A DNA stretch of 64,000 nucleotides from Nevskiaceae bacterium (GTDB taxonomy: Bacteria > Pseudomonadota > Gammaproteobacteria > Steroidobacterales > Steroidobacteraceae). The translations under genes and the position numbers were made by a program. How positions within the stretch are numbered: position 1 is the first letter of the stretch; every line of letters begins with the position of its first letter. Below, one piece after another: positions 1 through 12,710 of the stretch. Below the pieces are notes generated by a model that saw only the letters and a program-made list of their open reading frames with translations, had not been told where the DNA came from and made no database searches. The DNA lies in contig JACKOV010000005.1 in assembly GCA_024234075.1 (NCBI GenBank), positions 124,001 through 188,000 on the forward strand, read 5' to 3'.

Positions 1-3000
1 TTGCAGGTAGTTGTTGCGCAGCACCAGCAGCGCCACTTCGTCGGTGGCGGCGAAGAGCAGGCGGTTGCGTTCCGGTCGTTGCAGTGCGCTGCGGCGTTCT
101 TCCGCATTGGTCAGGATCTTCAGATTCACTTCGACGTCGGAGGTGTTCACGCCGGCTGAGTTGTCGATGAAGTCGGTGTTGATCCGTCCGCCCGTGAGCG
201 CGTACTCCACGCGACCGAGCTGGGTGAAGCCGAGATTGCCGCCTTCGCCGACGACCCGGGCACGCAGCTCGCGGCCGTCGACCCGGACGGCGTCGTTGCT
301 TCGATCGCCGGCTGCCGCCGGCGATTCGGTCGACGCCTTGACGTAGGTGCCGATGCCGCCGTTCCACAGTAGGTCCACCTGCATCCGCAGGATGGCGCGG
401 ATCACCTCGATCGGCGGCGCAGTCGTCGCGGCGATGCCGAGCAGGCGCTGCGCTTCCGGCGAGAGCGGGATGGTCTTGGCGCTGCGCAGATGCACACCGC
501 CGCCGCGCGACAGCAGGCGCCGGTCGTAATCGTCCCAGCCGGAGCGCGGCAGACGGAACAGTCGTTCACGCTCGCGCCAGCTGCGGCGTGGATCGGGATC
601 CGGATCGATGAAGATGTGCTGGTGGTTGAATGCCGCGACCAGCTTGATCTGCGGCGACAGCAGCATGCCGTTGCCGAACACGTCGCCCGACATGTCGCCG
701 ATGCCTGCGACCGTGAACGGCGTCGCCTGGGTATCGAGACCGAGCTCGCGGAAGTGGCGCTTGACGCATTCCCAGGCGCCGCGCGCCGTGATGCCCATCT
801 TCTTGTGGTCGTATCCGGCCGAGCCGCCGGAGGCGAATGCATCGCCGAGCCAGAAACCGCGTTCGAGTGCGATGCCGTTGGCAGTGTCGGAAAAGCTCGC
901 CGTACCCTTGTCGGCCGCGACAACCAGGTAGGGATCGTCGCCGTCCTGGCGCACGGTGCGCGGCGGCGGCACGATGCGCTCGCCGACGATGTTGTCGGTG
1001 ACGTCGAGCAGGGCGCCGATGAAATCGCGATAGGCGGCGACGCCTTGGCGCTGCGCCTCGTCGCGGCTGGCGCCGGCTGCGAGGCGGCGCGGCACGAAAC
1101 CGCCTTTGGCGCCGACCGGGACGATCAGCGTATTCTTGACGTTCTGCGCCTTCATCAGCCCGAGGATCTCGGTGCGGAAGTCCTCGCGCCGGTCGGACCA
1201 GCGCAGGCCGCCACGGGCCACCAGCCCCATCCGCAGATGCACGCCCTCGACGCTCGGTGAGTAGACGAAGATCTCGAAGCGCGGCCGCGGCAGCGGCAGC
1301 CCCGGGATGCCTGCCGGGTCGAGTTTCAGTGCCAGGGTCGGGCGCATCGCCCCGTGCGCGTCGCGCTGCCAGAAGTTGGTCCGCAGGGTCGCCTCGATCG
1401 TCGCCAGAAAGGCGCGCAGGATCCGGTCCTCGTCGGCGCCGGCGACGCTTTCGAGCCGGCGGGTGAGCATCGCGGACAGCTTCCGGGTGCGGCCGTCGCG
1501 GCCGCGCTCCGGCGCATCCGGATCGAAACGGGTTTCGAACAGGCGCACCAGGTCGGCGGCGAAGGCCGTATGGGCGGTGAGCACGCGCTCCATGTACACC
1601 TGGCTGAACGGCAGGCCGGTCTGCAGCAGATAGCGGCAGTAGGCGCGTAGTACCACCAGCTGGCGCACGGTCAGCGACGTGGGCAGCAACAGGCGGTGGA
1701 AGCCGTCGTTCTCGACCTCGCCGCGCCAGCTCGCGAGTACGGCCTCGACAAAGCGCGGTTCGATCTTCTCGATGTCGAGTGCCAGGCCGGCGCCGTGCTC
1801 GAGTTCGAAGTCCTGGACGTTGGCGCCGCCGGCGACATCGGGCAGCGCGATCCGCCACGGGCGCTCCGACATCACCCGCAGGCCGAAGTTCTCCATCATC
1901 GGCAGCAGGTCGGAGATCGCGATCGGCCCGCCGGCCTTGACGATGCGCAGATGCAGGCGTGACGGCGGGCTGCCGGGTGGGCGATGCAGATTCAGGCGCA
2001 GGGCCTGCGGGGACTCGTGCAGCGACTCGAGGTCGGCGACGTCGTCGAGCGCGTCCGCAGGGTCGACCTCGTCCTGGTAAGCCAGCGGAAAGGCCGTGCC
2101 ATAGCGGGTAGCGAGCCGGGCGGCCGCCGATGCTTCGAAGCGTGCGACGAGGGCGGCACGCAGGCGGTCGGTCCAGGTTGTCGCAGCGAGCGCGATCTGT
2201 CGTTCGACGGCATCGACATCGAAGCGTGCCGGTGCCGCGGCGCCGGACGAGGTGCGCACGACCACGTGGACGCGGGCATGTTTCGAACTGGAGATCTGCA
2301 CCTGGGATTCGATGTCCGCGCCGTCGAGTGCCTGGCGCAGGATCAGCTCGATCCGCTGGCGCACTTCGGTCGTGTAGCGATCGCGCGGCACGTAGGCCAT
2401 GCAGGACCAGAAGCGGCCGAAGGGATCGCGCCGTGCCAGCAAGCGCGTGGTGCGTCGTTCGTAGAGATTGACGACGCTGCGCACGAACGCCACCAGTTCG
2501 CGCACGGTCGACTGGAACAACTCGTCGCGTGGCCAGTTCTCGAGCACCGCCATGGCGGCTTTGCCGTCATGGCTCGAGGGATCGAGCCCGAATTGCGCGA
2601 TCACCGTATCCACTTTGCGGCGCAACAGCGGGATGTCTTGCGGGCTCGCGAAGTAGGCCGTGGAGGTCCAGAGACCGATGAAGCGGTGTTCGGCGCGTGG
2701 CGTGCCGTGGGCGTCGAACTCCTTGACGGCGACGTAGTCGAGATAGGCCGCGCGGTGCACGGTGGCGAGCGAGTTGGCCTTGGAAATCACCAGCGGGGCG
2801 GGGGAGCGTGCGACCTCGCGCATCCGGCCGCGCAGCAGGGTCGTGGTGGCCCGTGCCGTGCCGGGGCCGTCGCGCAGGATGCCGAGGCCCGTGCCGTGGT
2901 GCGGCTCGAGACGGTCGGTGGTGCGGCCGCGGCGCAGGCGGTACTGGCGGTAACCCAGGAAGACGAAGTGCCCGCTTTCCATCCAGTCGAGCAAATGGCT

Positions 3001-3705
3001 GGCTTCGGTCGCTTCCTCGCGAGGGGTGCGTGCGGGGGTGCGCGCTTTCAGGTCATCGGCGAGGGCGCGCATGCGTTGCCGCATCGGCCGCCAGTCCTCG
3101 ACTGCGGCGCGTACGTCGGCGAGCGTCTGCTGCAGGCGGTGCTGCAAGGCCCGGATGGCCTCGGGGTCGTACTGGCGGTCGATTTCGTAGAGTTGCCAGG
3201 ATTCGTGCCGGGCCATCGCAGTGCGGCGTGAGCGGCCGGCAGTGGCCGGCACCGCCTCGCCGGTGCCGGGCCGGAGTTCGCGCAGACGGCCGGCGGCATC
3301 GCGCTGCACCTCGAGCACCGGATGTACCAGCAGATGGATGGCGATGCCGCGAGCAGAAAACGCCATGCCGAGTGAATCGACCAGGAACGGCATGTCGTCG
3401 GTGACGATGGCGACGAACGTTGACGTCGAATCGAAGCCGTGCTGCGCCAGGGTGGGATTGAAGATTTCCAGGCGTGTTTCCCCGCGGCGGCGGCGGGTGC
3501 CCCTGCGCAAGTGCGCGAATGCCGCGAGCGCGAGATCGCGGGGGGCGTGCGCGGCGAGGTCGTCTTCATCGACGCCGCGGAAATAGGCTTCGAGGAAGTC
3601 GCGCGAGGAGATGTGACGGAGCCGGTCTTTCGGTGCTGCACGGCGGGCCGCGGTGACGATGGCCGCAATCTGCGTGAGGCGGCGCCGTGGAAGGTTCTGG
3701 GGCAC
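1..3705 (-). CDS. gdhB: NAD-specific glutamate dehydrogenase, large type (3' end outside window)
   Basis: Large (about 1,600-residue) bacterial NAD-glutamate dehydrogenase that oxidises glutamate to 2-oxoglutarate and ammonia in the cytoplasm. Translating the minus strand from 3705 gives 1,235 open codons running off the left edge, so roughly the C-terminal quarter is missing. Recognisable stretches are the N-terminal SSRDFLEAYFRGVDEDDL, the TDDMPFLVDSLGMAF segment typical of the N-terminal regulatory domains, and, at the window edge, DEVALLVLRNNYLQ of the catalytic part. The start is GTG at 3705, preceded by GAGGAG about seven bases upstream. It is transcribed away from the regulator at 3884, with 178 bp between them. 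Long open frames on the other strand here are high-GC shadows. Symbol follows Pseudomonas usage. Confidence 0.93.
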   Translation of the reverse strand, partial: MPQNLPRRRLTQIAAIVTAARRAAPKDRLRHISSRDFLEAYFRGVDEDDLAAHAPRDLALAAFAHLRRGTRRRRGETRLEIFNPTLAQHGFDSTSTFVAIVTDDMPFLVDSLGMAFSARGIAIHLLVHPVLEVQRDAAGRLRELRPGTGEAVPATAGRSRRTAMARHESWQLYEIDRQYDPEAIRALQHRLQQTLADVRAAVEDWRPMRQRMRALADDLKARTPARTPREEATEASHLLDWMESGHFVFLGYRQYRLRRGRTTDRLEPHHGTGLGILRDGPGTARATTTLLRGRMREVARSPAPLVISKANSLATVHRAAYLDYVAVKEFDAHGTPRAEHRFIGLWTSTAYFASPQDIPLLRRKVDTVIAQFGLDPSSHDGKAAMAVLENWPRDELFQSTVRELVAFVRSVVNLYERRTTRLLARRDPFGRFWSCMAYVPRDRYTTEVRQRIELILRQALDGADIESQVQISSSKHARVHVVVRTSSGAAAPARFDVDAVERQIALAATTWTDRLRAALVARFEASAAARLATRYGTAFPLAYQDEVDPADALDDVADLESLHESPQALRLNLHRPPGSPPSRLHLRIVKAGGPIAISDLLPMMENFGLRVMSERPWRIALPDVAGGANVQDFELEHGAGLALDIEKIEPRFVEAVLASWRGEVENDGFHRLLLPTSLTVRQLVVLRAYCRYLLQTGLPFSQVYMERVLTAHTAFAADLVRLFETRFDPDAPERGRDGRTRKLSAMLTRRLESVAGADEDRILRAFLATIEATLRTNFWQRDAHGAMRPTLALKLDPAGIPGLPLPRPRFEIFVYSPSVEGVHLRMGLVARGGLRWSDRREDFRTEILGLMKAQNVKNTLIVPVGAKGGFVPRRLAAGASRDEAQRQGVAAYRDFIGALLDVTDNIVGERIVPPPRTVRQDGDDPYLVVAADKGTASFSDTANGIALERGFWLGDAFASGGSAGYDHKKMGITARGAWECVKRHFRELGLDTQATPFTVAGIGDMSGDVFGNGMLLSPQIKLVAAFNHQHIFIDPDPDPRRSWRERERLFRLPRSGWDDYDRRLLSRGGGVHLRSAKTIPLSPEAQRLLGIAATTAPPIEVIRAILRMQVDLLWNGGIGTYVKASTESPAAAGDRSNDAVRVDGRELRARVVGEGGNLGFTQLGRVEYALTGGRINTDFIDNSAGVNTSDVEVNLKILTNAEERRSALQRPERNRLLFAATDEVALLVLRNNYLQ

Positions 3706-3850
3706 GGGATACTCCTCGCGAGACGCGGCCTCGAGTGGCGTAGGGGTCATCCGCCTCACCTGCGCTGACCGCAAGGTTACAGGAGTTGCCTTCGCAGGGC
3801 CGGCTGCCCTGAGCCTGTGTCCGGGTCTGGTTTGTGTCCCGGGAGGGTTA

Positions 3851-3886
3851 GTAATATACTATAAATTACAAATTTTCGTAATTATG
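3851..3886 (+). promoter_or_regulatory. AT-rich promoter and overlapping dyad operator of the SahR-like gene
   Basis: Three half-sites alternate here: GTAAT (3851-3855), ATTAC (3865-3869) and GTAAT (3878-3882). They form two overlapping inverted repeats, the second being the 20-bp dyad AATTACAAATTTTCGTAATT (3864-3883) that abuts the ATG at 3884. A candidate -10 TATACT (3855-3860) lies 17 bp after TTGTGT (3832-3837). Transcription would start near 3867, leaving almost no leader and no Shine-Dalgarno. Binding by the adjacent ArsR-type protein is inferred from position. Confidence 0.55.
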
Positions 3887-4834
3887 AAATTATCCATCGA
3901 AAACTTGGCATCCCGATTGCGTGCGGTCGCGGACGAGCGCCGGTTGCGGCTGCTGCGCCTCTGTGCCGACGGGCCTGCTTCGGTCTCGGCACTGGCGGCG
4001 GCGTGTGCGGACAGCGAGCCGAACGTCTCGCGCCAACTCAAGCAGTTGGCGACAGCCGGGTTGGTGCAGCGCATGCGCCAGGGGCAGTACGTCGAGTACG
4101 CGCTGTCGACCGGCGAAGGGTCGGCCGCATACATGGCTCGGTGGTTGCTTACCCAGATCGATGCGGGCGATGCCGCGTTGCAAGACGCACGGCGTGCGCT
4201 GCAGCAGGCGCGCGATGCGGAGATCGCACGGGGCGTTCCCGGGCGTGGGTTGTTGCCGCCGTCGCGCTTCGGACGCACGCTCGCGGCGACGCTTGCAGCA
4301 CCTGCGGGCTCGCCCGCTGCGCTGCGGGTCGCACTGCGCATCCGTCACCCCGAATTGCTGACTGCATTGGCTGCCAGGGCAAGTGAGATTGTGGTGCTGG
4401 CGGCTTCGGCTGCGGAGCGGGCGCAGTTGCGTCGCTGGGCCGCGGAGCAGTCCTGCGCAGTCCAGGTCGAGCTTGCCGCGACGTTGCTGGCCAGGGCAGC
4501 GCAATGCTGGGATCTGGTCGTGCTCGAGGGGATGAGCGCAAGAGGTGGCGCGCTTGCCGCACTCGAGGCGGACTTCGCGCTGGCGCGGGGGCTGCTTGCG
4601 CCGCAGGGCCGGGCCTGGGTCAGCGTCGACTACGATGCGCTCGAATCCGTAGTGGCTGCCGCAGGCGTTCCGGTTTCGGTACCGCCCGCGCCGCCGCAAC
4701 GACTGCGTGGCCTGATGCTCGCTGCCGGTCTGGAGTGTCAGGACTTGATTCCCGTCGAATCCGCGGGTCGCCATGTGCTGGTGGCTCGCTCCGCTCCACT
4801 GCGAGTATCCGCGCCACTGGCGCGGTCCGCCTGA
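3884..4834 (+). CDS. ArsR-family regulator with C-terminal methyltransferase-like domain (SahR-like)
   Basis: 316 residues. The first ~95 form an ArsR winged helix (LASRLRAVADERRLRLLRL ... EPNVSRQLKQLATAGLV), and the rest is a degenerate SAM-methyltransferase-like fold without clear catalytic motifs. Proteins of this build next to metF/metH/ahcY in gammaproteobacteria are SahR-type regulators, which control methionine-cycle genes in response to S-adenosylhomocysteine. That function is inferred from neighbours and architecture. The ATG at 3884 is chosen because the helix-turn-helix domain begins there and an AT-rich operator abuts it. In-frame codons upstream to 3653 translate to non-conserved sequence. 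metF follows after 24 bp, so the three genes are probably one transcript. Confidence 0.8.
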   Translation: MKLSIENLASRLRAVADERRLRLLRLCADGPASVSALAAACADSEPNVSRQLKQLATAGLVQRMRQGQYVEYALSTGEGSAAYMARWLLTQIDAGDAALQDARRALQQARDAEIARGVPGRGLLPPSRFGRTLAATLAAPAGSPAALRVALRIRHPELLTALAARASEIVVLAASAAERAQLRRWAAEQSCAVQVELAATLLARAAQCWDLVVLEGMSARGGALAALEADFALARGLLAPQGRAWVSVDYDALESVVAAAGVPVSVPPAPPQRLRGLMLAAGLECQDLIPVESAGRHVLVARSAPLRVSAPLARSA

Positions 4835-4858
4835 TTCGTTTGCAGGAGTCGTCTCTAA

Positions 4859-5775
4859 ATGAGTGCTGTCGATACGTTATCACCGCCGACATCGCAGCCT
4901 GCGGCTGCGCCACCGATTCAGGTTTCCTTCGAGTTCTTTCCGCCGGCCGACGCGACCATGGAAGCGACGCTGTGGCAGTCGGTGCAGCGGCTTGCGCCGC
5001 TGGCACCGCGCTTCGTGTCGGTCACTTACGGTGCCGATGGGTCGACGCGCGATCGCACGCACCGAGTCGTGCAGCGTATCCAGCGTGAGACGGCGCTGAC
5101 CGGTGCGCCGCATCTGACCTGTGTGGGTGCGACGCGGGATGACGTGCTGGCCGTGGCGCGCCAGTACTGGGCCGAGGGTATCCGCCATATCGTCGCGCTG
5201 CGCGGCGATGCGCCCCAGGGCGCGACGCACTACGAGCCGCATCCCGAGGGTTTCGCCTGGGGTGCGGACCTGGTCGCGGGGCTGCGCAAGGTGGCCGATT
5301 TCGACATCTCGGTTGCGGCCTATCCCGAGGGACATCCGGAAGCTCGTTCGGCGCAGCAGGACCTCGACAACCTAAAGCGCAAGGTCGACGCCGGCGCGAC
5401 TCGCGCGATCACCCAGTTCTTCTTCGACAACGACGATTTCCTGCGGTTTCGCGATCGCTGTGTCGCCGCCGGCATCAGTGTCAGTATCGTGCCGGGCATC
5501 CTGCCGATCACGCGGTTTCCGCAGGTCATGCGGTTTGCGGCACGTTGCGGGGCAAAAGTCCCCGCCTGGCTGGCAGAGCGTTTCGCGGGGCTGGACCAGG
5601 ATCCGGATACGCGGCGACTGATCGCGGCCAGCGTGGCGATCGAGCAGGTGTCGCAGCTGCGACACCACGGTGTCAGTGAATTCCATTTCTATACGTTGAA
5701 CCGTGCCGAGTTGACCTATGCGATCTGCCATGCGCTCGGTTTGCGGCCGACCGCGGTCGCGACGCAGGAGGGTGT

Positions 5776-5779
<4 letters not shown>
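4859..5779 (+). CDS. metF: 5,10-methylenetetrahydrofolate reductase
   Basis: FAD enzyme that reduces 5,10-methylene-THF to 5-methyl-THF, the methyl donor for MetH. 306 residues, normal for the family. FEFFPP near residue 24, SVTYGADGSTRDRT near 58-71 and the THLTCVG-like segment (HLTCVGATRDDV) are characteristic; IVALRGDAP and TQFFFDNDDFLRF follow in the expected order. A GCAGGAG Shine-Dalgarno sits about 10 bases before ATG 4859. The stop overlaps the metH start by four bases (ATGA), implying translational coupling with its partner enzyme. Confidence 0.96.
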
Positions 5780-9618
<3,839 letters not shown>

Positions 9619-9631
9619 GGGGGCGGTGCAC

Positions 9632-10366
9632 TCAGTCGAGCCGTCGCAGGTAAGCCGGACCCCCGAGTGCGCGCATCTGTCCGAGGATCTGCTCGCGGCG
9701 CTGCCGCACGTAGGGTGACGGTGCATCGGCGCGCAGGCGCACGGGGTTGGGTAGCACGGCGGCCAGGGTAGCGGCCTGGGCGGGCGTGAGGTTCGCCGCG
9801 GGTTTGTCGAAGAAGCGCTGCGCGGCGGCTTCGACGCCGTGGATGCCGCGGCCGAACTCGGCGATGTTGAGGTAGACCTCCAGGATCCGTCGTTTCGGCC
9901 AGGTCGTTTCGATCAGCACCGTGAACCAGGCCTCGAGGCCTTTGCGGAGATAGCTGCGGCCACGCCAAAGGAACAGGTTTTTCGCGACTTGCTGCGAGAT
10001 CGTGCTGGCGCCGCGCACGCGGGTTCTGCGGGCGTTGTGTCGCAGTGCTTCGCGGATCGATTTGAAGTCGAAGCCGGGATGGAACGGGAATCGCTGATCC
10101 TCCGCCGCGACCACGGCGATGGCCGCCTGCGGCGAGATCCGTTCGAGATCGACCCAGCGATAGTCGTTGGAATAGTCGAAGTTGCCGGCGAGCAGCGCGT
10201 CCTTGCGCGTCGCCATCATGAAGGTCGAGGTCCAGGGGTCGACCCAGCGCAGCAGCAGCACGCTGCCGATCGAGCTGCCGATCGCCAGCAACAACACCCA
10301 TGCGCTCCAGCGCAGCAGTCTGCGACGCCAGAGCGACGCGCGTGCCGGAGCGCCTGAGCCTGCCAC
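9632..10366 (-). CDS. mtgA: Monofunctional biosynthetic peptidoglycan transglycosylase
   Basis: Polymerises lipid II glycan strands at the outer face of the inner membrane. 244 residues with one N-terminal membrane anchor (about 20-42, WVLLLAIGSSIGSVLLL) and a GT51 domain: catalytic Glu in VVAAEDQRFPFHPGFD, then RGASTISQQVAKNLFL, ETTWPKRRILEVYLNIAEFG and the ALAAVLPNP-like LAAVLPNPVR. There is no transpeptidase domain, which separates it from class A PBPs. Start is GTG at 10366 with no obvious Shine-Dalgarno; the upstream ppiB stop is 41 bp away, so co-transcription is likely. Confidence 0.94.
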   Translation of the reverse strand: MAGSGAPARASLWRRRLLRWSAWVLLLAIGSSIGSVLLLRWVDPWTSTFMMATRKDALLAGNFDYSNDYRWVDLERISPQAAIAVVAAEDQRFPFHPGFDFKSIREALRHNARRTRVRGASTISQQVAKNLFLWRGRSYLRKGLEAWFTVLIETTWPKRRILEVYLNIAEFGRGIHGVEAAAQRFFDKPAANLTPAQAATLAAVLPNPVRLRADAPSPYVRQRREQILGQMRALGGPAYLRRLD

Positions 10367-10407
10367 GCGGGCGTGGGGAGGACGGAGAGAGGCGGTGCGC
10401 CTCGGCC

Positions 10408-10899
10408 TCAGGTTGCCGCGGTTCGGCGCACCGAGAGGATCACGACTTCCTCGAGCGGGCAGTCGTCGAAGCCGCGGCGGCGGCCGGTGGCCACGGCAGC
10501 GATGCGGTCGACCACGTCCATGCCGTCGATGACCCGGCCGAAGACGGCATAGCCGTAGTTGCCGGGACGGTGGTCGAGGAAGTCGTTGTCGGCGAGGTTG
10601 ACGAAGAACTGCGAAGTGGCGCTGTGGATGTCGTTGGTGCGGGCCATCGACAGCGTGCCGCGCAGGTTCTCGAGGCCGTTGGTGGCTTCGTTCTGGATCG
10701 GTGGGCGGGTGGTCTTCTGCTCCAGGCCGGCGTCCATGCCGCCACCCTGGATCACGAAGCCGGGTACGACCCGGTGGAACACCGTGCCATCGTAGAAACC
10801 GTCGTCGACGTATTTCAGGAAATTGGCGACCGTGCGCGGCGCCTCCTTGTCGAAGAGTTCGACCGAGAATTCACCGAGCGAGGTTTCGAAGCGCAGCAT
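10408..10899 (-). CDS. ppiB: Cyclophilin-type peptidyl-prolyl cis-trans isomerase
   Basis: 163-residue single-domain cyclophilin with no signal peptide, so cytoplasmic. Active-site signatures are FHRVVPGFVIQGGG (about 41-54) and SATSQFFVNLADNDFLD (about 95-111), with FGRVIDGMDVVDRI near the C-terminus. Length and motifs match PpiB. It sits 48 bp downstream of prmC and 41 bp upstream of mtgA on the same strand, suggesting a prmC-ppiB-mtgA transcript. Confidence 0.94.
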   Translation of the reverse strand: MLRFETSLGEFSVELFDKEAPRTVANFLKYVDDGFYDGTVFHRVVPGFVIQGGGMDAGLEQKTTRPPIQNEATNGLENLRGTLSMARTNDIHSATSQFFVNLADNDFLDHRPGNYGYAVFGRVIDGMDVVDRIAAVATGRRRGFDDCPLEEVVILSVRRTAAT

Positions 10900-10947
10900 G
10901 CTGAGGACTTCCTGGAGCTGGGGCGTAACGGGCCGGACCGGAACGGA

Positions 10948-11817
10948 TCAGCGCAGCCATTGCCCTTCGGTGGCGCGCAACGTTCCTGCGAGGTCGGCGT
11001 GCGAGCGTACGTGACGGAAGCCTCGCGCGACAAGCCGTTCGGCCACGGGCGCCGCCTGGGTTGCACCGTGTTCCAGCAACAACCAGCCACCGGACTCGAG
11101 ATGCCGTGGAGCCGATTCGATCAGTGTGACGAGCGCGGCGAGGGCGTCCGGACCCGGAGTCAGGGCGTCCTGGGGCTCCACGCGCAGCGAGTCGCCCCGC
11201 AGCGCCGGGTCGTCGGCGGCGACATAAGGCGGGTTCGAGACCAGCAGGTCGAAGCGCCGGCCGGCCAGCGGTGTGAACCAGTCGCCGAGCAGGAACTCGA
11301 CCCGTTGCAACTGATGGGCGCGGGCATTGCGCTGCGCGATATCGAGTGCGGCGGCCGAGCGATCGGTGGCGACGATCCGCCAGTCCGGGCGTTCACTGGC
11401 CAGGGCGAGTGCGATGGCGCCCGAGCCGGTGCCGAGATCGGCGAGGGCGGGCGGTGCAGCGGTTTCGCCGCGCAGGCGGGCCAGTGCCAGCGCGCGTTCC
11501 ACCAGCAGCTCGGTCTCGGGGCGGGGTACCAGCACCGCCGGCGTGACGTTCAGGCGCAGCGTCCAGAAATCGCGGTAGCCCACGATGTAGGCGAGCGGCT
11601 CGCCGGCGGCTCGCCGTTGTGTCCAGCGCTCGAGCAGGGCGGTGAGTGAGCTGTCGAGCGGCAGATCGCCGCGGGTGACCAGGCCGGCGCGACCGACACC
11701 GAGGCAGGCCGCTGCCAGCGCCTCGGCCTCGCGTCTTGGCTCGATGGCGTCACCCAGCGCGGTCAGTGTCCTGGCGGTCGCCGCCAGTGCCTCGTTCAGT
11801 GTCCTGTATCCGGTCAT
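10948..11817 (-). CDS. prmC: Release factor glutamine N5-methyltransferase
   Basis: Methylates the GGQ glutamine of release factors (RF1 is encoded at 19215-20294). 289 residues: N-terminal helical domain, then a Rossmann methyltransferase with VPRPETELLVERAL, motif I LADLGTGSGAIALALA and the catalytic SNPPY motif. ATG 11817 is chosen because MTGYRTLNEAL begins the conserved domain; the frame continues upstream without homology and would run into the divergent membrane gene. Unlike many gammaproteobacteria, prmC is not beside prfA here. Confidence 0.93.
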   Translation of the reverse strand: MTGYRTLNEALAATARTLTALGDAIEPRREAEALAAACLGVGRAGLVTRGDLPLDSSLTALLERWTQRRAAGEPLAYIVGYRDFWTLRLNVTPAVLVPRPETELLVERALALARLRGETAAPPALADLGTGSGAIALALASERPDWRIVATDRSAAALDIAQRNARAHQLQRVEFLLGDWFTPLAGRRFDLLVSNPPYVAADDPALRGDSLRVEPQDALTPGPDALAALVTLIESAPRHLESGGWLLLEHGATQAAPVAERLVARGFRHVRSHADLAGTLRATEGQWLR

Positions 11818-11920
11818 GTCCGTCTCTGGCCGCGCCTGCGGTCGGGCGGGTATCACAGGGTGCACAGTCTGCCAGCATGACGGGTCTGCTACATTGGCCG
11901 CGTATCTTCGAGAGGTGAGC

Positions 11921-12706
11921 ATGGCCGCGACGATCCTGCCGTTCGAACGTCCAATGTCCGTTGGCGAGGTTCTCGATGCCGGCATCACCTTGTTCAAGGC
12001 TTCGCTGCTGCGTTGTCTGCCACTGTCGTTGCTGGCGGTGATCATCGGTCAGCTACCTTCGCTGGTGACGATGGCGCAGCGCCGTACGCCGTCGCTGGAG
12101 GGTCTGGGGCCGCTCGGCTGGCTGCTGGTGATCGGCGCCGGTCTGGCCAATGTACTGCTCTGGGGCGCGATCCTGTTGCGGCAACAGGCCATCGCCGAGG
12201 GGCGTCGGTCGCCGCTCGCGGCCGATCTGCGCCGGCCCCTGCTGCGCTTGCCGGCGGCACTGGCGCTGATCGTGCTGAGCGCGTTGTTGATCGGCGCAGG
12301 TGTCCTGGCGTTGCTGCTGCCCGGGTTGTACCTGATCGTGGCCTTGATGTTCGCTTATCCGGCGCTGCTGCTCGACGACGAATCGGTGGTGGGTGCGCTG
12401 CGCAAGAGTTTTCTCCTGGTCCGCGGTAACTGGGGGCGGACGTCGGCGATCCTCACGGTTGCGCTGTTCGCGATCCTGGTGTTTTACGCCATCGGCATGA
12501 TCGCCGGACTGATCGTCGTGCAATTGATGGGCGGCGGCGATATCGGCAGCGTGTTTCTGGCCACCACGATCATCGGTGCGCTGATCGGCGCGTTGTTCAC
12601 ACCGTTCATCTGTGCGTTGTCGCTGGCTCAGTATGCCGATCTGAAGTTGCGCCGCGCCGGCGAAGATCTGGCCCGACGGATCGAGGCGCTGCCCTCCGGG
12701 ACCTGA
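11921..12706 (+). CDS. Multi-pass membrane protein at head of the MoxR/DUF58 cluster
   Basis: 261 residues with about six hydrophobic segments (for example LLRCLPLSLLAVIIGQL, LLVIGAGLANVLLWGAILL, LALIVLSALLIGAGVLAL, LFAILVFYAIGMIAGLIV) and a central amphipathic stretch (DDESVVGALRKSFLLVRGNWGRT) seen in DUF975/glycerophosphoryl-diester-phosphodiesterase-type membrane domains. Function unknown. ATG 11921 follows AGAGGTGAG. It is four bp from the DUF4129-like gene and belongs to the same operon, so a role with the MoxR envelope system is likely. Confidence 0.75.
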   Translation: MAATILPFERPMSVGEVLDAGITLFKASLLRCLPLSLLAVIIGQLPSLVTMAQRRTPSLEGLGPLGWLLVIGAGLANVLLWGAILLRQQAIAEGRRSPLAADLRRPLLRLPAALALIVLSALLIGAGVLALLLPGLYLIVALMFAYPALLLDDESVVGALRKSFLLVRGNWGRTSAILTVALFAILVFYAIGMIAGLIVVQLMGGGDIGSVFLATTIIGALIGALFTPFICALSLAQYADLKLRRAGEDLARRIEALPSGT

Positions 12707-12710
12707 TGAC

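Noticed and set aside
566..1858. Long open frame antisense-shifted inside the glutamate dehydrogenase region (and many similar frames)
   Set aside because: Arg/Ala/Pro-rich translation with no motif; it overlaps a frame with clear glutamate dehydrogenase sequence. Typical high-GC shadow.
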